Shown: positions 45,926-57,820 of the stretch, one piece after another
Numbering within the stretch: position 1 is the stretch's first letter
Layout: each line of letters starts with the position of its first letter
NCBI GenBank assembly: GCA_947685225.1
Contig: CANTUV010000062.1
Location: 18,682,501-18,746,500, forward strand
DNA length: 64,000 nt
Source: Garcia nutans
Taxonomy: Eukaryota; Streptophyta; Magnoliopsida; Malpighiales; Euphorbiaceae
Direction: 5' to 3'
The notes under the pieces: model-generated
Database searches by the model: none
Seen by the model: only the letters and a program-made list of their open reading frames with translations
What the model was told of the DNA's origin: nothing
Translations under genes and position numbers: made by a program

Positions 45926-48454
45926 CTCAATGAACTTTCCTTAGCTTGAATGTTGCTTTTCAATCTTACTTTCTTTAATATTTTGGAACTATTGTGTTTT
46001 TCAAATTTAATGTTGCTTGAATAAATTACTTTCATCAAAATTTTTATTGGTCTTTGTTCATTTTGATGCTCAACCAATGAGGAATTTAGCTTGATGTTTA
46101 TAAATTAATGTGTCTAGGCATCATGACTCGAATGACTTTACTAGATGAGGGAATTGCTCTATAGGATTGAGTTGTGTATGCTTACTTAGAGAGGGCTCCT
46201 GCATAATTACCTTTGTCTAGGTCCTAGTCAGTCTTAGAACATGCTTTGACAAACTTTTGAGGTGATATTGAACTCTACTTATTTAAGGGAGAGATGATCT
46301 AGGCATTGTTTGATTAGCCAACAACTAGTATCCACCCAATTAAATATCAATCCCTAGTTGTCCCTTTGAGCCTTCATAAAATTTTAGTTTTCTTTTCATT
46401 GGCATATAACCTCAATAACCTACCCTGAGCTGTTGTGATAATTTTGACAAGTCTTATGATCACAAAGGTGAGAAGGCAAGAAGATCAAAGAAATAAATGA
46501 ATAGTCAAGACTATGAAGATAGTTGAAGTTCTCAAGATCATGAGGATAGTTGAAGTTTCAAGACCATGAAGATAGTTGAAGTTCTCAAGACCATGAAGAT
46601 AGTTGAAGTTCTCAAGATCATAAGGATAGTTGATGTTCTCAAAACCATAAGGGTAGTTGAAGTTTTCCTAATATATCTAATATATCAACATCAACATCAG
46701 AGTAACAAATGATTTATCCCTATTAAAGAAGATTTATGTTACTCCACTTATCCATTATTAGAAGCCCAAGTTAGTACAAACCAAGACAACTCTTTTTAGA
46801 GCTAAACAAAAAAAGAGAAAAAAGAAGAAAACAAAAGAAAAACAAAAGGAAAAAAAAGGAAAAAAAAGAAGTTAAAACCTAAAAAGGCGGTTCAGAAAGC
46901 CAACTGAGTTCTCTTTTATCTAAAGCAGCAAAAGGCTTCCATAAGGATGGTTTGACTTGAATTGGTCCAACCCAACCAAAGATTCAATCAAAATTGGAGA
47001 AAAAGGAGAAAGACCATTCAATGCTTAAAAGCTCTATACTTGATAGTTCTACAAGAAAGAAGGACAAAATGATAACATGCTCAAAGAAAGGGAAGAGTAA
47101 GGAAAACAAAGAGAAAGAAAAGGGAAGAGTAAGAGAAATAAAGAAAAGGGAGAAGAAGAAAAGAAATGAATTTGGGAACCAAACTTTTTGCAAGGGCAAA
47201 AACTGTCCTAGTCAATATCCAGATTAATACCAAGAAGATATAGAAGGAATTTGGAGTCTAGCAAGATTGCCTCCAAGCGGCTTAAAATTCAAACAAGAAA
47301 TTTATAGTGTGAGGGTTTGTCCATTATGTCACACCAGCTCCTATCTCAAAATGACCTTCATTTAACCCATGTCCCTTATAGACCCCATTTCAAGCCTATC
47401 AAAGACCTGTTGATCTCTCTTGGTAGGTAGAGTCTATTAGTGGAGATAGTTTGGATAAGCATGCATATAAGATAGACAATATTTAAACTCAAATGAGACC
47501 TTTGGCCAAGCAATGTGTATGTGCCTATCTGAAGTGCAACAATTCTTGCTTAAATAGAATTGATTCCCAAGTTTAGTACGGTAACTAGGGTTGTCATGTT
47601 ATAGATATATTAATTTGGAAAATCAAGTCTTGAGGTACATTGACATTAATTTGGCAAAGCCAACATTTGTTTTCAAATTCAAAATTCAAAAAAAAAAAGA
47701 GTGTTTTGTCATACAAAGCCTTCGAGCTAAGGGAAGTCTATTGAAATGATTATTGGCAAGGTCATGAAGAAGCTATCAACCGACATGCTTGGAAATGGAT
47801 GCATCCTTGACTTTGCTGCTTAGGATCTCCACCACTCATGTTTTCAACATCTCAAAGATAAAAGCTACAAATACAAAGCTTTTGATCATTCTAATGCAAG
47901 ACTTGAACAAGCGTCAAAAGGGAACCAATGAGAACACTTATGCTGATCACCTCAATCTGTGAGTCAATGGAACAACTATAAGTATTATTCATGCATATCA
48001 TGCATACATGAGCATATCACATCGCACTTTCTTGTCTTGTGTTCTTTGGCAAAATGAATAGCAAACACCCTGTGAAGTAAAGAATCAAAAGAAGATATCG
48101 AATCAGGGGGGCATAGAAAGCCCATTGCTTGAGAAAGCTCCAGTAATCTTGCAAAGAGAAGAAATACGTGCTTGTGTGAAGAACTAGACAACAACAACAT
48201 TAATCAGAGTCCGCATAGAAAAATCATGGGTTTGAGCCTACACAGGGGGCAAAGTTTCTCCTTTTAATTTTTTTTAGTTTATATACCAAATATTTTTAAA
48301 CTCACTTATGAATGTTTTGCCACACAGGGGGGCAAGGAGAGGATATAAGGTCCAATTAAAAATAGCTGAATTTTTGCAAAAGGAAGAGCAAAAGAATGGA
48401 ACAACAAATTAAGCTAGAATCCTCAACTAATAAAAGGTCAATCAAATCAAATCC
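45926..48454 (+). other. Long 3' non-coding region of element C
   Basis: About 2.5 kb, matching copies M and G. Contains the shared module (GCTTACTTAGAGAGGGCTCC near 46180), a VNTR (46505-46675), a purine-rich tract (46800-46870) and blocks such as AGTCTATTAGTGGAGATAG near 47430. The short ORFs in it are not conserved. Confidence 0.75.
46505..46675 (+). repeat. Tandem repeat, about 30-bp unit, six copies
   Basis: Units such as GATAGTTGAAGTTCTCAAGA. The same place has about three units in copy M (9705-9790, inverted) and one in copy G (15305-15330), so the number varies between copies. Confidence 0.88.
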
Positions 48455-48805
48455 AAATGCAATTTAGGATCGAGTATCCCAATCCAATTTAGGATCGAGC
48501 ATCCCAATCCAATTTAGGATTGAGAGCATCCCAATCCAATTTAGGATCGAGTATCCAAATCCAGTTTAGGATCGAGTATCCCAATCTAGTTTAGGATCGA
48601 GTATCCCAATCCAGTTTAGGATCGAGTATCCAAAACCAGTTAGGATCAAGTATCCCAATCCAGTTAGGATCGAGTATCCCAATCCAAATTAGTATCGAGT
48701 ATCCAAATCCAGTTAGGATTGAGTATCCAAATCTAGTTTAGGATCGAGTATCCGAATCCAGTTAGGATTGAGTATCCAAATCTAGTTTAGGATTGAGTAT
48801 CCAAA
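48455..48805 (+). repeat. Tandem repeat, 22-26-bp unit, about 14 copies
   Basis: Units contain CCAATTTAGGATCGAGTATC with small changes. The array is at the 3' end of element C before its 3' LTR. Confidence 0.92.
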
Positions 48806-49218
48806 TTTTCCTTAGGTCCAGAACCTAGAACATCCTTGAGTCCAGAACTCGAACCGGGTCCAGAACCCAAATTTTCCTTAGGTCCAGAACCTAGAACATC
48901 CTTGAGTCCAGAACTCGAACCGGGTCCAGAACCCAAATTTTTCTTAGGTCCAGAACCTAGAATCCCCATTGAGTCCAGAACTCGAAACGGGTCCAGAACC
49001 CAAATTTTTCTTAGGTCCAAAACCTAGAATCATCCTTGAGTCCAGAACTCGAACAGGGTCCAGAACCCAAATTTTTCTTAGGTCAAGAACTTGGAATCAT
49101 CCTTGAGTCCAGAACTCAAACCGGGTCCAGAACTCAAATTTTCCTTAGGTCCAGAACCTAGAATCATCCTTGAGTCCAGAACTCGAACCGGGTCCAGAAC
49201 CCAAATTTTCCTTAGGTC
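48806..49218 (+). repeat. Tandem repeat, about 62-68-bp unit, six to seven copies
   Basis: Units contain TCCTTAGGTCCAGAACC, CTTGAGTCCAGAACTCGAAC and GGTCCAGAACCCAAATT. The unit itself is built from the word TCCAGAAC repeated. The last unit ends directly at a truncated LTR. Confidence 0.92.
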
Positions 49219-51113
49219 TAGCGCAAAATTTTTCAAAGCAATTTTTTTAAAACCTAATCCAATTAGGTTTTAATTTCATTTTTTTTATTAATATTACTTA
49301 CCTTAATTAATTAGGAATAAATAACCTTAAACCACTATAAATAAGGACCAAAGGCATTGAAATTAGGGTGGCCGAGAGAGAGGAATTCCAAAGGGAGTTT
49401 GGAAAGTTTGAAACCAAATCAAGGAAGGAAAAGAAGAAATTCAATTTAAATCTTTTCTAGACAGCAGCATCACGAGGAAAGGGATTCCAAAGGCAAAAGA
49501 AAGGCTTGTCTTTGGAGCTAGTTCATCCAAGAAGAAGCAATTTTGGAGCAACTTACAAAAGAAGGTATGAAATTCTAAATTCTAAATTTTTTACACAGTA
49601 GCTAAAACTAGGATTTTTTTTTTGTGTTTTTCAAAAGTTAAAATCTTAGAACTTTAATTTAGTTTTCCAAAGTTTAAACACTAAAACGTGACCATATTTT
49701 CTAAAAAGACTTAAAATTGTTATTTTTTCTTCTTAAAGACCTTAAAACACTAATTGAACATATTTTTCAACAAAACCAAAATCAAATTCTGTTTCTTTTA
49801 AGATTTTAAAGTAGGTTCTATTTCATTCAAAAAGCCTTAAAAAACATCTTTTCTACTTATAAAAACTTCAATCCTTTTGTTTAAATTCATAAAACTTCAC
49901 AAAATATCAAATTGATTTCTAAAACCCTAAAAATTCTTCATTACCCGAGACACAAATTTCAAAACCCTAAAATCCAAAATTTAACTTTTAAATCTAAAAT
50001 AATGAACCCTAATCCTTTTAAAACCTTAAACCCTAATTTTTATGAACCCTAATCCTTTTAAAACATTAAAAAACATAAAAACATGAAAACCCAAAAATTG
50101 CACAGTAGCTTAAAATTCAATAACCAAAAATCACAAATTAAAGTATTTTAAGGTATTTAAAACCCTAGTTTCATGATTTCATCATTCAAACCTTAATTTG
50201 TTTAATCAAAGTGTCTTACAACCTTTAAAAAACATAAAACCATAATTTATTTTAATTCCATAAAAAGTCACAGTAGCTTAATTTTAGAAATTTCCAAAAC
50301 CTTAACACATGAGATAAAAAAAAACCCTAAATGGAAATAATAGCTATAATTGAACTTTTATGTACTTTATTCAATTCCATATTTGATTTTGCTTTGATCT
50401 ATCTCTTATGCTATAATTTATTTAATTTCAATACTTGATTTATTTAATTTATCATGGATGGATGTTTATTTTATTGATATTTAAATACTTTTGATGAATG
50501 ATTTATTTATGATGAATGATTATTTACTTTTATTAATCAATTTAGATTTCTTAAAGTTGTAAGAGGTATGTTTCCACTTGGTGGGTACCTCATTATTTAA
50601 ACATCATGTAATTTACTTTGCTTTTCTATTTTAGAACTTATGTAAAGGGCATGTTTCTACATTTTGGTGGGTGTCCTATTTAGGCATGTGATGTAAGGAC
50701 ATGTTTCCATCCTTGGATGGGTGTCCATTTATTTACTTTGTTTGGACATTGCTTTGATTTTAATATATTGATGTTTTCTTTTTATTGTGTGTAATATGGA
50801 TAATGTTATTATACTTAAGAATTTTATAATATTAAGACCTGTAAAGGAGGCCGGTTCCAATGAACCGGGCGTTGTGGGGGTGCTGGGCCATTTCTCACCT
50901 TCCCCACACGTACTCAACTTTCTGAACCCATTAAGGGGTTGGGGATTCCTTAGGAATCGAGTTATCCACCCCTTTCTTTTTCCCGGCCCGTCCGGGTGGC
51001 GACTCCATTTTCTTCGGACTTAGGTCCGTGTTCTCTAAGGCCCCGAGCCTAAAACAGTGTCGAAGTCGCAAGAACCATTCCACCGGGAGTGGGGGCAAAA
51101 ATCCCCGCTCACA
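49213..51113 (+). repeat. 3' LTR of element C, lacking about 450 bases at its 5' end
   Basis: Begins at GCGCAAAATTTTTCAAAGC, equivalent to about 41485 in the 5' LTR, and ends CCCCGCTCACA at the target duplication. TATA box at 49336-49343. The TGTAGACCC terminus, the palindrome cluster and a polypurine tract are missing and replaced by tandem repeats. Elsewhere it is about 97-98% identical to the 5' LTR where compared by eye. Confidence 0.93.
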
Positions 51114-51118
51114 TAAAG

Positions 51119-52096
51119 GCATGGCATTTAGGAAATGTGAGCTTAATCATTAAGTTCAAGAGCACTTTAAGAATGAAGTACCCAATCATATACATAACCC
51201 AACAATCCCAAAACACCTTCCTCTCATCTACCCCTTGACATTAAAGAGCTTTTCAAGGGAACTCACTTGTTAAATCTTGTAATGATACATTCAAACCCTT
51301 TCAACAAGAACAACAATTATTATTCTTATTATATATATAAATATTTTTTTTCTTTTTCTTCATTTTTTTTTTGGTATTATATATATATTTTCTTCTTCTT
51401 CTTCTTCTTCTTTTTTAATTTTCCTTTGCAATCTTAAACCTACTAAAATTAACCCCACACTTAATTCAACACAACACTCGATCATAAACGCTCTTAAAAT
51501 ACTCTTGACCTAATGAAAGAATAAGAGTTAAACAACAAGGTTCAAGCTAATGGTGTTGTGAAAAAGAAAGAAAAGGAAAATGAAATAGGCTCAAAATTGG
51601 CTAACTAAGGTTGAATATAGGGCTGGTCTTTTTAAGCCAAAGTGGTTCACCTAATTGCCTTAATCATCTTGATGCCAAATCAAAATTTTTATGTAATCTT
51701 AAAATGCATTTCAAAGTAAGTTCTAGTAATTCATCAATCAAAGATGTTTACCCACAAAAAGAATAATAAGTTGATGGCTCAATTCCTCACTAGGTTAATG
51801 GCAATGCAAAGAAAAACCAACAAAATTGACAATAAGTACCAATTTTACTCAATTCTCAAATTCATGCTTCAAAAATTCAAAGGTCATCTATCAACAATTT
51901 TTATAACAATTGAACTTTCTAAAACTCATTTATTCAAAGAAAAACATTAAAAACATTAACTAAAACCTAAACAAAAACAAGTTAAAAGTAAAAACACAAA
52001 AACACAAAATGCAATTAAAAGTAAAAATATAAAATGTACCCCACACTTAAAGATTCATATTGTCCTCAATGTGAGCATGCATACTACATAGGGGGT
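51119..52096 (-). other. 3' non-coding region of element H, right part
   Basis: Contains a T-rich tract (51340-51420) and a diverged copy of the shared 3' module (AGGCTCAAAATTGGCTAACTAAGG near 51588, then GTTCACCTAATTGCCTTAATCAT near 51645). No ORF. Confidence 0.65.
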
Positions 52097-53600
52097 TTAG
52101 ATGAAACCTGATTTCCATCGTTCCCATATACGATGCGTAGGGCTCCTTCCACCCATAATGCAATTGGAGCCCATGACTGAGAGGATGAACAACATGTAAC
52201 TTTGAAAAGTATTCGATGTAAGGCAACCCCTAAATAGTATTCCTTGAAGAGAACATGTCTCAAAGGGACATGTGAAGGTCACCTCGGGGTGATCCTCTAG
52301 TGCTATAGGAACATGATAATAATCTTTGTCTTTATGCAACCTAGGCATATCAGATTTCTGCTCTTCCTTACCACCAAGAGTAATAGAAATGACTTTTGGG
52401 GACTCTTTAAGTTCAACCAAGTTTGGTTGAATCACTTCTTCATCCACTTTAACAATGTCAAGTCCCATCTCAACAACCTCAGCATCTAAAATTAGCTTAC
52501 ACTCCTCAATTTCTAAATTGGGCATTTCATGCTCTTCTTCTAGGGTCATAGTCATCCCAATCTTATTTCCACTATCTCCTTGGGAGTGCATATTATATAT
52601 GTCAGGAAGTTGCTTACCTTGCTCCTCATCCTTCAAGCTACATGGAAATGAATTTGGTAGCCTATCAGGATTGGAAAATTCATGCAACTTTGGTGAGGTT
52701 AATGCCTCCAAATTCTCCTTCTCCTTTGATTGGCTCAACTCCTCAATGTTGGTTTGAATCTCCTCACCATTATCTTCTTGATTAGGGCCTGTATCCAAAG
52801 AATCACAAAATTTGTTATATATTACCTATTCACTCCTCAAATTTGTGATTACCTTGACTTGTTCCAATTGGCTAGGATAGTCCTCATTTTGGTGTGCTTG
52901 GAGTTGATGTGCCAGTTGCCTAACTTGAATTTCCACCCTCTTTAATGATTCCTCTAAAGAATCCAACCTCTCATTGATCCCTTCCTGATTTTGTGTGCTA
53001 ATTTGAAGGTAAGAATTCAAATCATCTTCCATGTGGATTTCACGAATTTATCTTTGTTCTGCGCGCTAATTTGAATGAAGGCATTCAAACTATCTTCCAA
53101 TGTGGGTTCCTTAAGTTTTTCTTGATTTTGTGCACTAATTTGAATGAAGGCATTCAAACTATCCTCCAATGTAGGTGTCTTAAGGTAATTTTGATTTGAA
53201 TATTTCTCTTGAGAGTAAGAGTCTCTTTGGTAAGGTTGAAAAAAATTTGGAGGTGGAATGTGCTACTGATTTTCCCAAGAAAAATTTGGTTGGCCTCCCC
53301 AGTTGGGATTATAAGGATTGGAGTATGTGTCATTTCTACCCATTTGCTGGAAACCTTGATAGTCATATTCTTCCTCTTGCCATTCTTGTTATCGTCCAAA
53401 ACCCATTGAACACGTATTTGCACTATGGCCTACATTGCCACATGTTGCACATCTCTTGGCGTGGAATATATGCTCTTCCTCTTGCATTTAGCACCTTAAG
53501 TTGATTTGTCAATTCTGCTAATTGCCATGCCATTTTAGAATCATCGTTCCTATCATTAACTCCCCCGTGCCTTGAAAATAACATCTTTACAAAAGGCACT
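52097..53600 (-). pseudogene. Remnants of Athila-like gag and RT in element H
   Basis: Minus-strand pieces in several frames. A gag zinc knuckle CATCGNVGHSANTC is near 53405-53455. A segment like the gag linker of the first Athila element (RLDSLEESLKRVEIQVRQLAHQ) lies at 53032-52826 and is partly repeated at 53040-53160. An acidic stretch lies at 52798-52400. A scrap of reverse transcriptase (IALEDHPEVTFTCPFET) is near 52290-52240. The capsid part, protease, catalytic RT, RNase H and integrase are deleted. The gene cannot be functional. Confidence 0.75.
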
Positions 53601-53734
53601 TAGCAACTTAAAGAAAAATAAACAATTAATTAAATTAAAGGGACAAGTAAACAAAAACAAACAAACAATTAAAAGAAAATAAACAAACAACTAAATTGTA
53701 AAGAAAAATCAAACTATCACTACTTCGACAGCCT

Positions 53735-53752
53735 TCCCCGGCAGCGGAGCCA
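53735..53752 (-). other. Primer-binding site of element H
   Basis: Plus strand TCCCCGGCAGCGGAGCCA, the tRNA-Asp type site with two changes, six bases from the LTR at 53759. Confidence 0.88.
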
Positions 53753-53758
53753 AAAACT

Positions 53759-55624
53759 TGTTGCGCTCGAATTAAGTTCTACTACAAGCGTCACTCGCAA
53801 GTATACGAGGTAGTTGTAACAAAGGTGATTGCCCCAAGGTCGTTTCCCACGGAAGGTGTGGTTCGTAATAGCTTGATTGACAATTAATTTAAAAATGATT
53901 GTTTGTTGTATGAAATGTGCAAGATTAATTTAAACCTAAAAGTAACGTGCGTAGAGATTGATGTGAGTGATGGGTGCACAAGATCAATTCAGTTCTCGGG
54001 AAAGTGCCTAGGGTTATAGGTCCATTCAATCAAAGCTCAATTCTCAATTATCCATTAACATAGCCTTGTAATTAATTTGTTCCTTAAGGTTAATTAGTCA
54101 ATTACCAATTCATTAGTTCTCACATTCATGAATTAGCAATAACTAATTATTTTACATTACCAAATTAATGAAACCCTAGAACTTATATTTCTAATTCATT
54201 CATAGGGTAGTCGATTGCATAGTTCCGATATCGAATTTCACCTTTTGGTCCTTCATTCAATATCTAGAGATCAATAGATAGCTAATCTATTAACCTAGCA
54301 TACAAGCCAATGCAATCAACCCAAACAAAGTACATAAATGTAAATATCAAATCAAAGCATTCAATCAAATATACTACAAACCCTAGGCATGGGTATTTAG
54401 CTCAACATCACCAATTTAAAACATTCATTCAACTTAATATAAATCAAATACAAATTGTTCATTGTAATATCAATCTCTTAATACAACAAAAACAATATTG
54501 AAATGAATTAAAAGAGAGAATAGAAATGCCAAGAGTAGGATTGCTAGACTTCCTCCTAGCTCCACTTTGATGTATGATCAAGAACTCAAGCCCTCTTCAA
54601 TGGTTGATTCTCCTTTGCAATATGGAATGGGCTTTCTCAAGTCACCAAACCTTTAATTGATTATGCCTTTGAGAGATAGAATGGAGCTTTCTCAAGTCAC
54701 CAAACCTTCAATAAGCTTCTTTAACCTTTAAGAGCTTGTTAACCCAACTTATCCCAAAGAACCAAATTGAAGCTTGTCAATGGAAGATGGAGAAGATGAA
54801 GATGGAGGATGAAGATGAAGGGACAAGGAGAGTGTCACTCTTTCCTCATCCCAAGTGTGTTTGCTCACCATTTCTCTTTTCTTTTCTCCCTCTTTCAAAA
54901 CCCTAGCCGTTCTCTCCCTTTTTCTGTCGTGCGAAAGAGCTTAAATAGATATTAAGAGTGACACGGCCAAGCTCAATTTGGCTTGGCCGTGTCTCTTGAT
55001 CTTTTTCTTGCCTTCCATTAGGTGACACGGCCAAGCCAAGGTTGGCTTGGCCATGTCTCTTGATTTCCATGGGACACGGCCAAGCCAGTTGGCTGTGTCC
55101 CTCACTGTGGCTTATTCTTTCTTTCTTTCTTTTCTTTGTTTTTCAAGGAGGTGACACGACCAAGCCAAGAATGGCTTGGCCGTGTCTCATGTGATCTTCA
55201 TCTTTTCTTTCTTCTTTGGAATGGTGAGTGACACGGCCAAGCTTAAGTGAGCTTGGCCGTGTTTGACATGCTTGGAGGGACACGGCCAGTGGCTTGTCCG
55301 TGTCCCTTGGGTGTGTCACCTTCTGCTCTTCGTTCTTTGCTCTTCTTTCTTTGGTCTTCTTCGGTTTGCTCCTTGGGTGAGACATGTCCAGAGGCTTGGC
55401 CGTGTCTTTGGATGTGTCTCTCTCTGCCCTCTTCAATCTTTGAGGGACACGGCCAAGCCTGATTTGGCTTGGCCATGTCTTACTTGGTTCTTGCTTTTCT
55501 TGCACTGTTTTGATCTTCCAAGGGTCTTTTTGTACCTAAACCTAAAACAAACACTTTAAACACACTTAAAATAAAAATTAATCAAAACATTAACTAAAAC
55601 ACACATAAAATCATACTAAAAACA
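53759..55624 (-). repeat. 5' LTR of element H (1.87 kb)
   Basis: Pairs with 38776-40643; ends next to the CTCTT duplication. 54955-55490 holds the GACACGGCC / GGCCGTGTC hairpin array, upstream on the minus strand of a possible TATA near 54945 (TATTTAAGC). Confidence 0.93.
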
Positions 55625-56465
55625 CTCTTCATCTTCATCCTCCATTTCTATCCTCTCCACCATCTCCATCTTCCATTGGTAGCTCCTGGAGATTGAAGAA
55701 GATACATTGAAAGGGGTTTTTCTATTGTCTCTTTTAATTCATTTTAATTTTGTTGTTGTTATTGTTGCATTAAGAGTATTGAACATGAACTAATTCATTC
55801 TCTATCTAGATATGGATGAACCCTAGCTTATTTTTATGATTGAATAATTTTAATTGATGGAGTTGTTTTATCCTTATAATGCTTAACGATTTATTTCTAG
55901 TTGATAATAGCATGCCTATTGATTGGTTGCAATTTTCATATTATTGACTTGAGAAAGGTTGATATGAATTGCATACTCACAAGGGTTGAGGATTGATTGG
56001 AGTACTAGAGATAGACTTACAAGATCCTTTGGTTTATAATTCCTTGTTCTTAATGCAAGATCTATTTAATTGTGTTTGAGAAGAGATTTTGGCACTCTAC
56101 TTAGTGATTAGGAATTAATTCACTCGAGAGAGGTTTTAGTCTAATTTAGAGGAATGCCAACTCAACTCTATTATGTGATTTAATTGAATAGATTGTGGCT
56201 AGGGGGATTCAATATCTGGATAGTATCATTACCATCAATCCTTTTTGCACAACACTCAATTTATCCTTGCTTTCATTTATTTAAGTTAATTGTCTTTAAT
56301 TACAAAACTTCACAAAAATATTGATTTGCTAAACAACAGTTAAGATTTGCACTAGTACTTGGCCTTGTCCTCAGTGGAACAATAACTTACTCACTACTTT
56401 ATTACTTGGGCGACTCATGCACTTGCGGTATTGCTATAGCATTAGGCTTGCGACGCACCACCATC

Positions 56466-56623
56466 CAAAAACTCATTTCCATCCAAGTTTATCCTATAAT
56501 AAAAAAAAAAGACAAAACCATAACACAAAAATAAAAATAAAAGCAAACATTTAAATAAAATATTGGATTGCCTCCCAATAAGCACTAATTTATAGACTTT
56601 AGCTTGACTATAATTTTTAAGCC
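56466..56623 (-). other. Start of the 3' non-coding region of element I
   Basis: On the minus strand this reads AGTGCTTATTGGGAGGCAATCC, a typical Athila-like sequence just after the coding region. It directly follows protease-side sequence, showing that the rest of pol is gone. Confidence 0.6.
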
Positions 56624-57776
56624 TCAAGGCGAACGATCACAAATCACTTTTTCAACTAAGATGTTGCTTGCTATGTAATCATTCCCAAACTCTTGATATC
56701 CTTTAAGTGATGGTTGCAAAGTTGCCTCAAAAGTAATAGGAGAATTATCTACTTCCTTATTATCAGCTTCATTAGTAGGGCCTTGAATTACAAAAGAAAG
56801 GTCTTTTGATGTTGCCATATTGAATTCTACGTATTCATCCCCTACTTTTAAAATAAGATTGTCACTTTCCACATTAATTATAGCTCTTGTAGTAGCTAAG
56901 AAAGATCTCTCCAAAATTAGTGGAATGTCTACATCCTCTTCTACATCCAAGATAACAAAATCAGTATGAATATACAACTTATTGACTTTAACTCATATGT
57001 TCTCCACAATTCCCAATGGATATTTAACTGAGAGATCTGCAAGTTACAAGGACATCTTTGCAAGCTTCATTTGTGTGAATCTTAATTTTTTGAAAATTGA
57101 AAAAGGCATTAGATTAATGCTAGAACCTAAATCACATAAAGCATTTTGAAAATTAATTTCACCAATTTTACATGGAATAGAAAAACTCCCTGGATCTTTA
57201 AGTTTGGAAGAGATCTTATCCTGAAGATGATTGCTACACTCTTCAGTAAGTGCAATCTTTGCATTTTCCTCCATCTTTTTCTTTAGCCTTTGAGGGAAAG
57301 GAATAGGTGGCATATAAGGTTTAACCTCTTACCTTAATGGTTCCTCCTCTTGTTCAATTTCACTTTCTTTCATTTTAGAAGAAGAAATTTGTTGAATTTG
57401 GGGCTTTTGTGAAGAATCTTCAAGTTGTATGCTATTCAGAAAAATAGCATTACAATGTTCTCTTGGATTAACTTCTGGTTGGCTTGGAAGAGCTCCTTGT
57501 GCTCGAGTATTAAGAGAACTTGCTATTTGACCAACTTGAATTTCAAGGTTTCTATTTTGGATCGCAAGTTGTTCCATCTGTGATTCAAGCTTATCATTGT
57601 TTTTCCATCTTATCAAACCTTTCTGATGTTATTCCAATGAATTTCTCAAGGGCAGACTCATATGATGGTTTTTCAAAAGGAGGGAGAACTTGGTTTTGAT
57701 TTTCATGTATGGAGGTTGATAAGGTGAATTTTGGTTGTTTTGGGTTTCCCATGACAAGTTGGGATGATTTCTCCAT
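56624..57776 (-). pseudogene. Athila-like gag linker and protease of element I
   Basis: Minus-strand pieces 57776-57594, 57616-57329, 57313-57044 and 56977-56624. The first two are the gag tail (EKPSYESALEKFIG, LEIQVGQIASSLNTRAQG). The next carries the retropepsin motif ALCDLGSSINLMPFSIF, and the last VDIPLILERSFLATTRAIINV, the C-terminal half of the protease. Several frameshifts and stops. Reverse transcriptase does not follow. Confidence 0.82.
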
Positions 57777-57820
57777 GTTTGGTTGTATGTGTTTCCTTGA
57801 GAAAAAGCTGGACCTCTATT

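Larger units (their letters stand above)
41032..51113 (+). mobile_element. Gag-only Ogre/Tat-like element C (TR-GAG type), 10.08 kb
   Basis: Perfect target duplication TAAAG at 41027-41031 and 51114-51118. Order: 5' LTR (41032-43369), PBS, 5' untranslated region, gag (44507-45925), a 2.5-kb 3' non-coding region, tandem arrays (48455-49218), and a 3' LTR that lacks its first 450 or so bases (49213-51113). No protease, RT, RNase H or integrase is encoded. Copy G has the same layout, so the lack of pol is a family trait, not an accident of this copy. It must rely on enzymes from a related autonomous element. Confidence 0.92.
38776..55624 (-). mobile_element. Athila-like element H, internally deleted, hosting element C
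   Basis: Target duplication CTCTT at 38771-38775 and 55625-55629. 3' LTR 38776-40643, 3' region 40644-41026 and 51119-52096, coding remnants 52097-53600, PBS 53735-53752, 5' LTR 53759-55624. Without element C it is about 6.76 kb. Only zinc-knuckle gag and RT scraps remain, so it cannot act alone. By eye the LTRs are about 97-98% identical where compared, so it is younger than element I, which hosts it. Confidence 0.92.
38076..56460 (+). mobile_element. Solo LTR J of an Athila-like element, split by element H
   Basis: Left part 38076-38775 starts TGATAAGAGC; right part 55630-56460 ends CGACGCACCA. The flanks CCATC at 38071-38075 and 56461-56465 are perfect target duplications. With H and its duplication removed it is about 1.53 kb. 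The first 150 bases resemble the inverted LTR of H (shared TTTTTGTACTT...TTTAGTATGATTTT). 38236-38430 carries CACGGCCAAG...CTTGGCCGTGTC inverted words. No internal region is present, hence solo. Confidence 0.88.

Noticed and set aside
48787..49273. Proline-rich ORFs on both strands (SPELEPGPEPKFSLGPEPR type)
   Set aside because: They are translations of the 65-bp tandem array; open frames on both strands come from the repeat.
55143..55559. ORFs of about 100 aa on both strands in the LTR of H (also at 40279-40578)
   Set aside because: They follow the GGCCGTGT inverted-repeat array; the two strands give similar lengths and no domain is visible.
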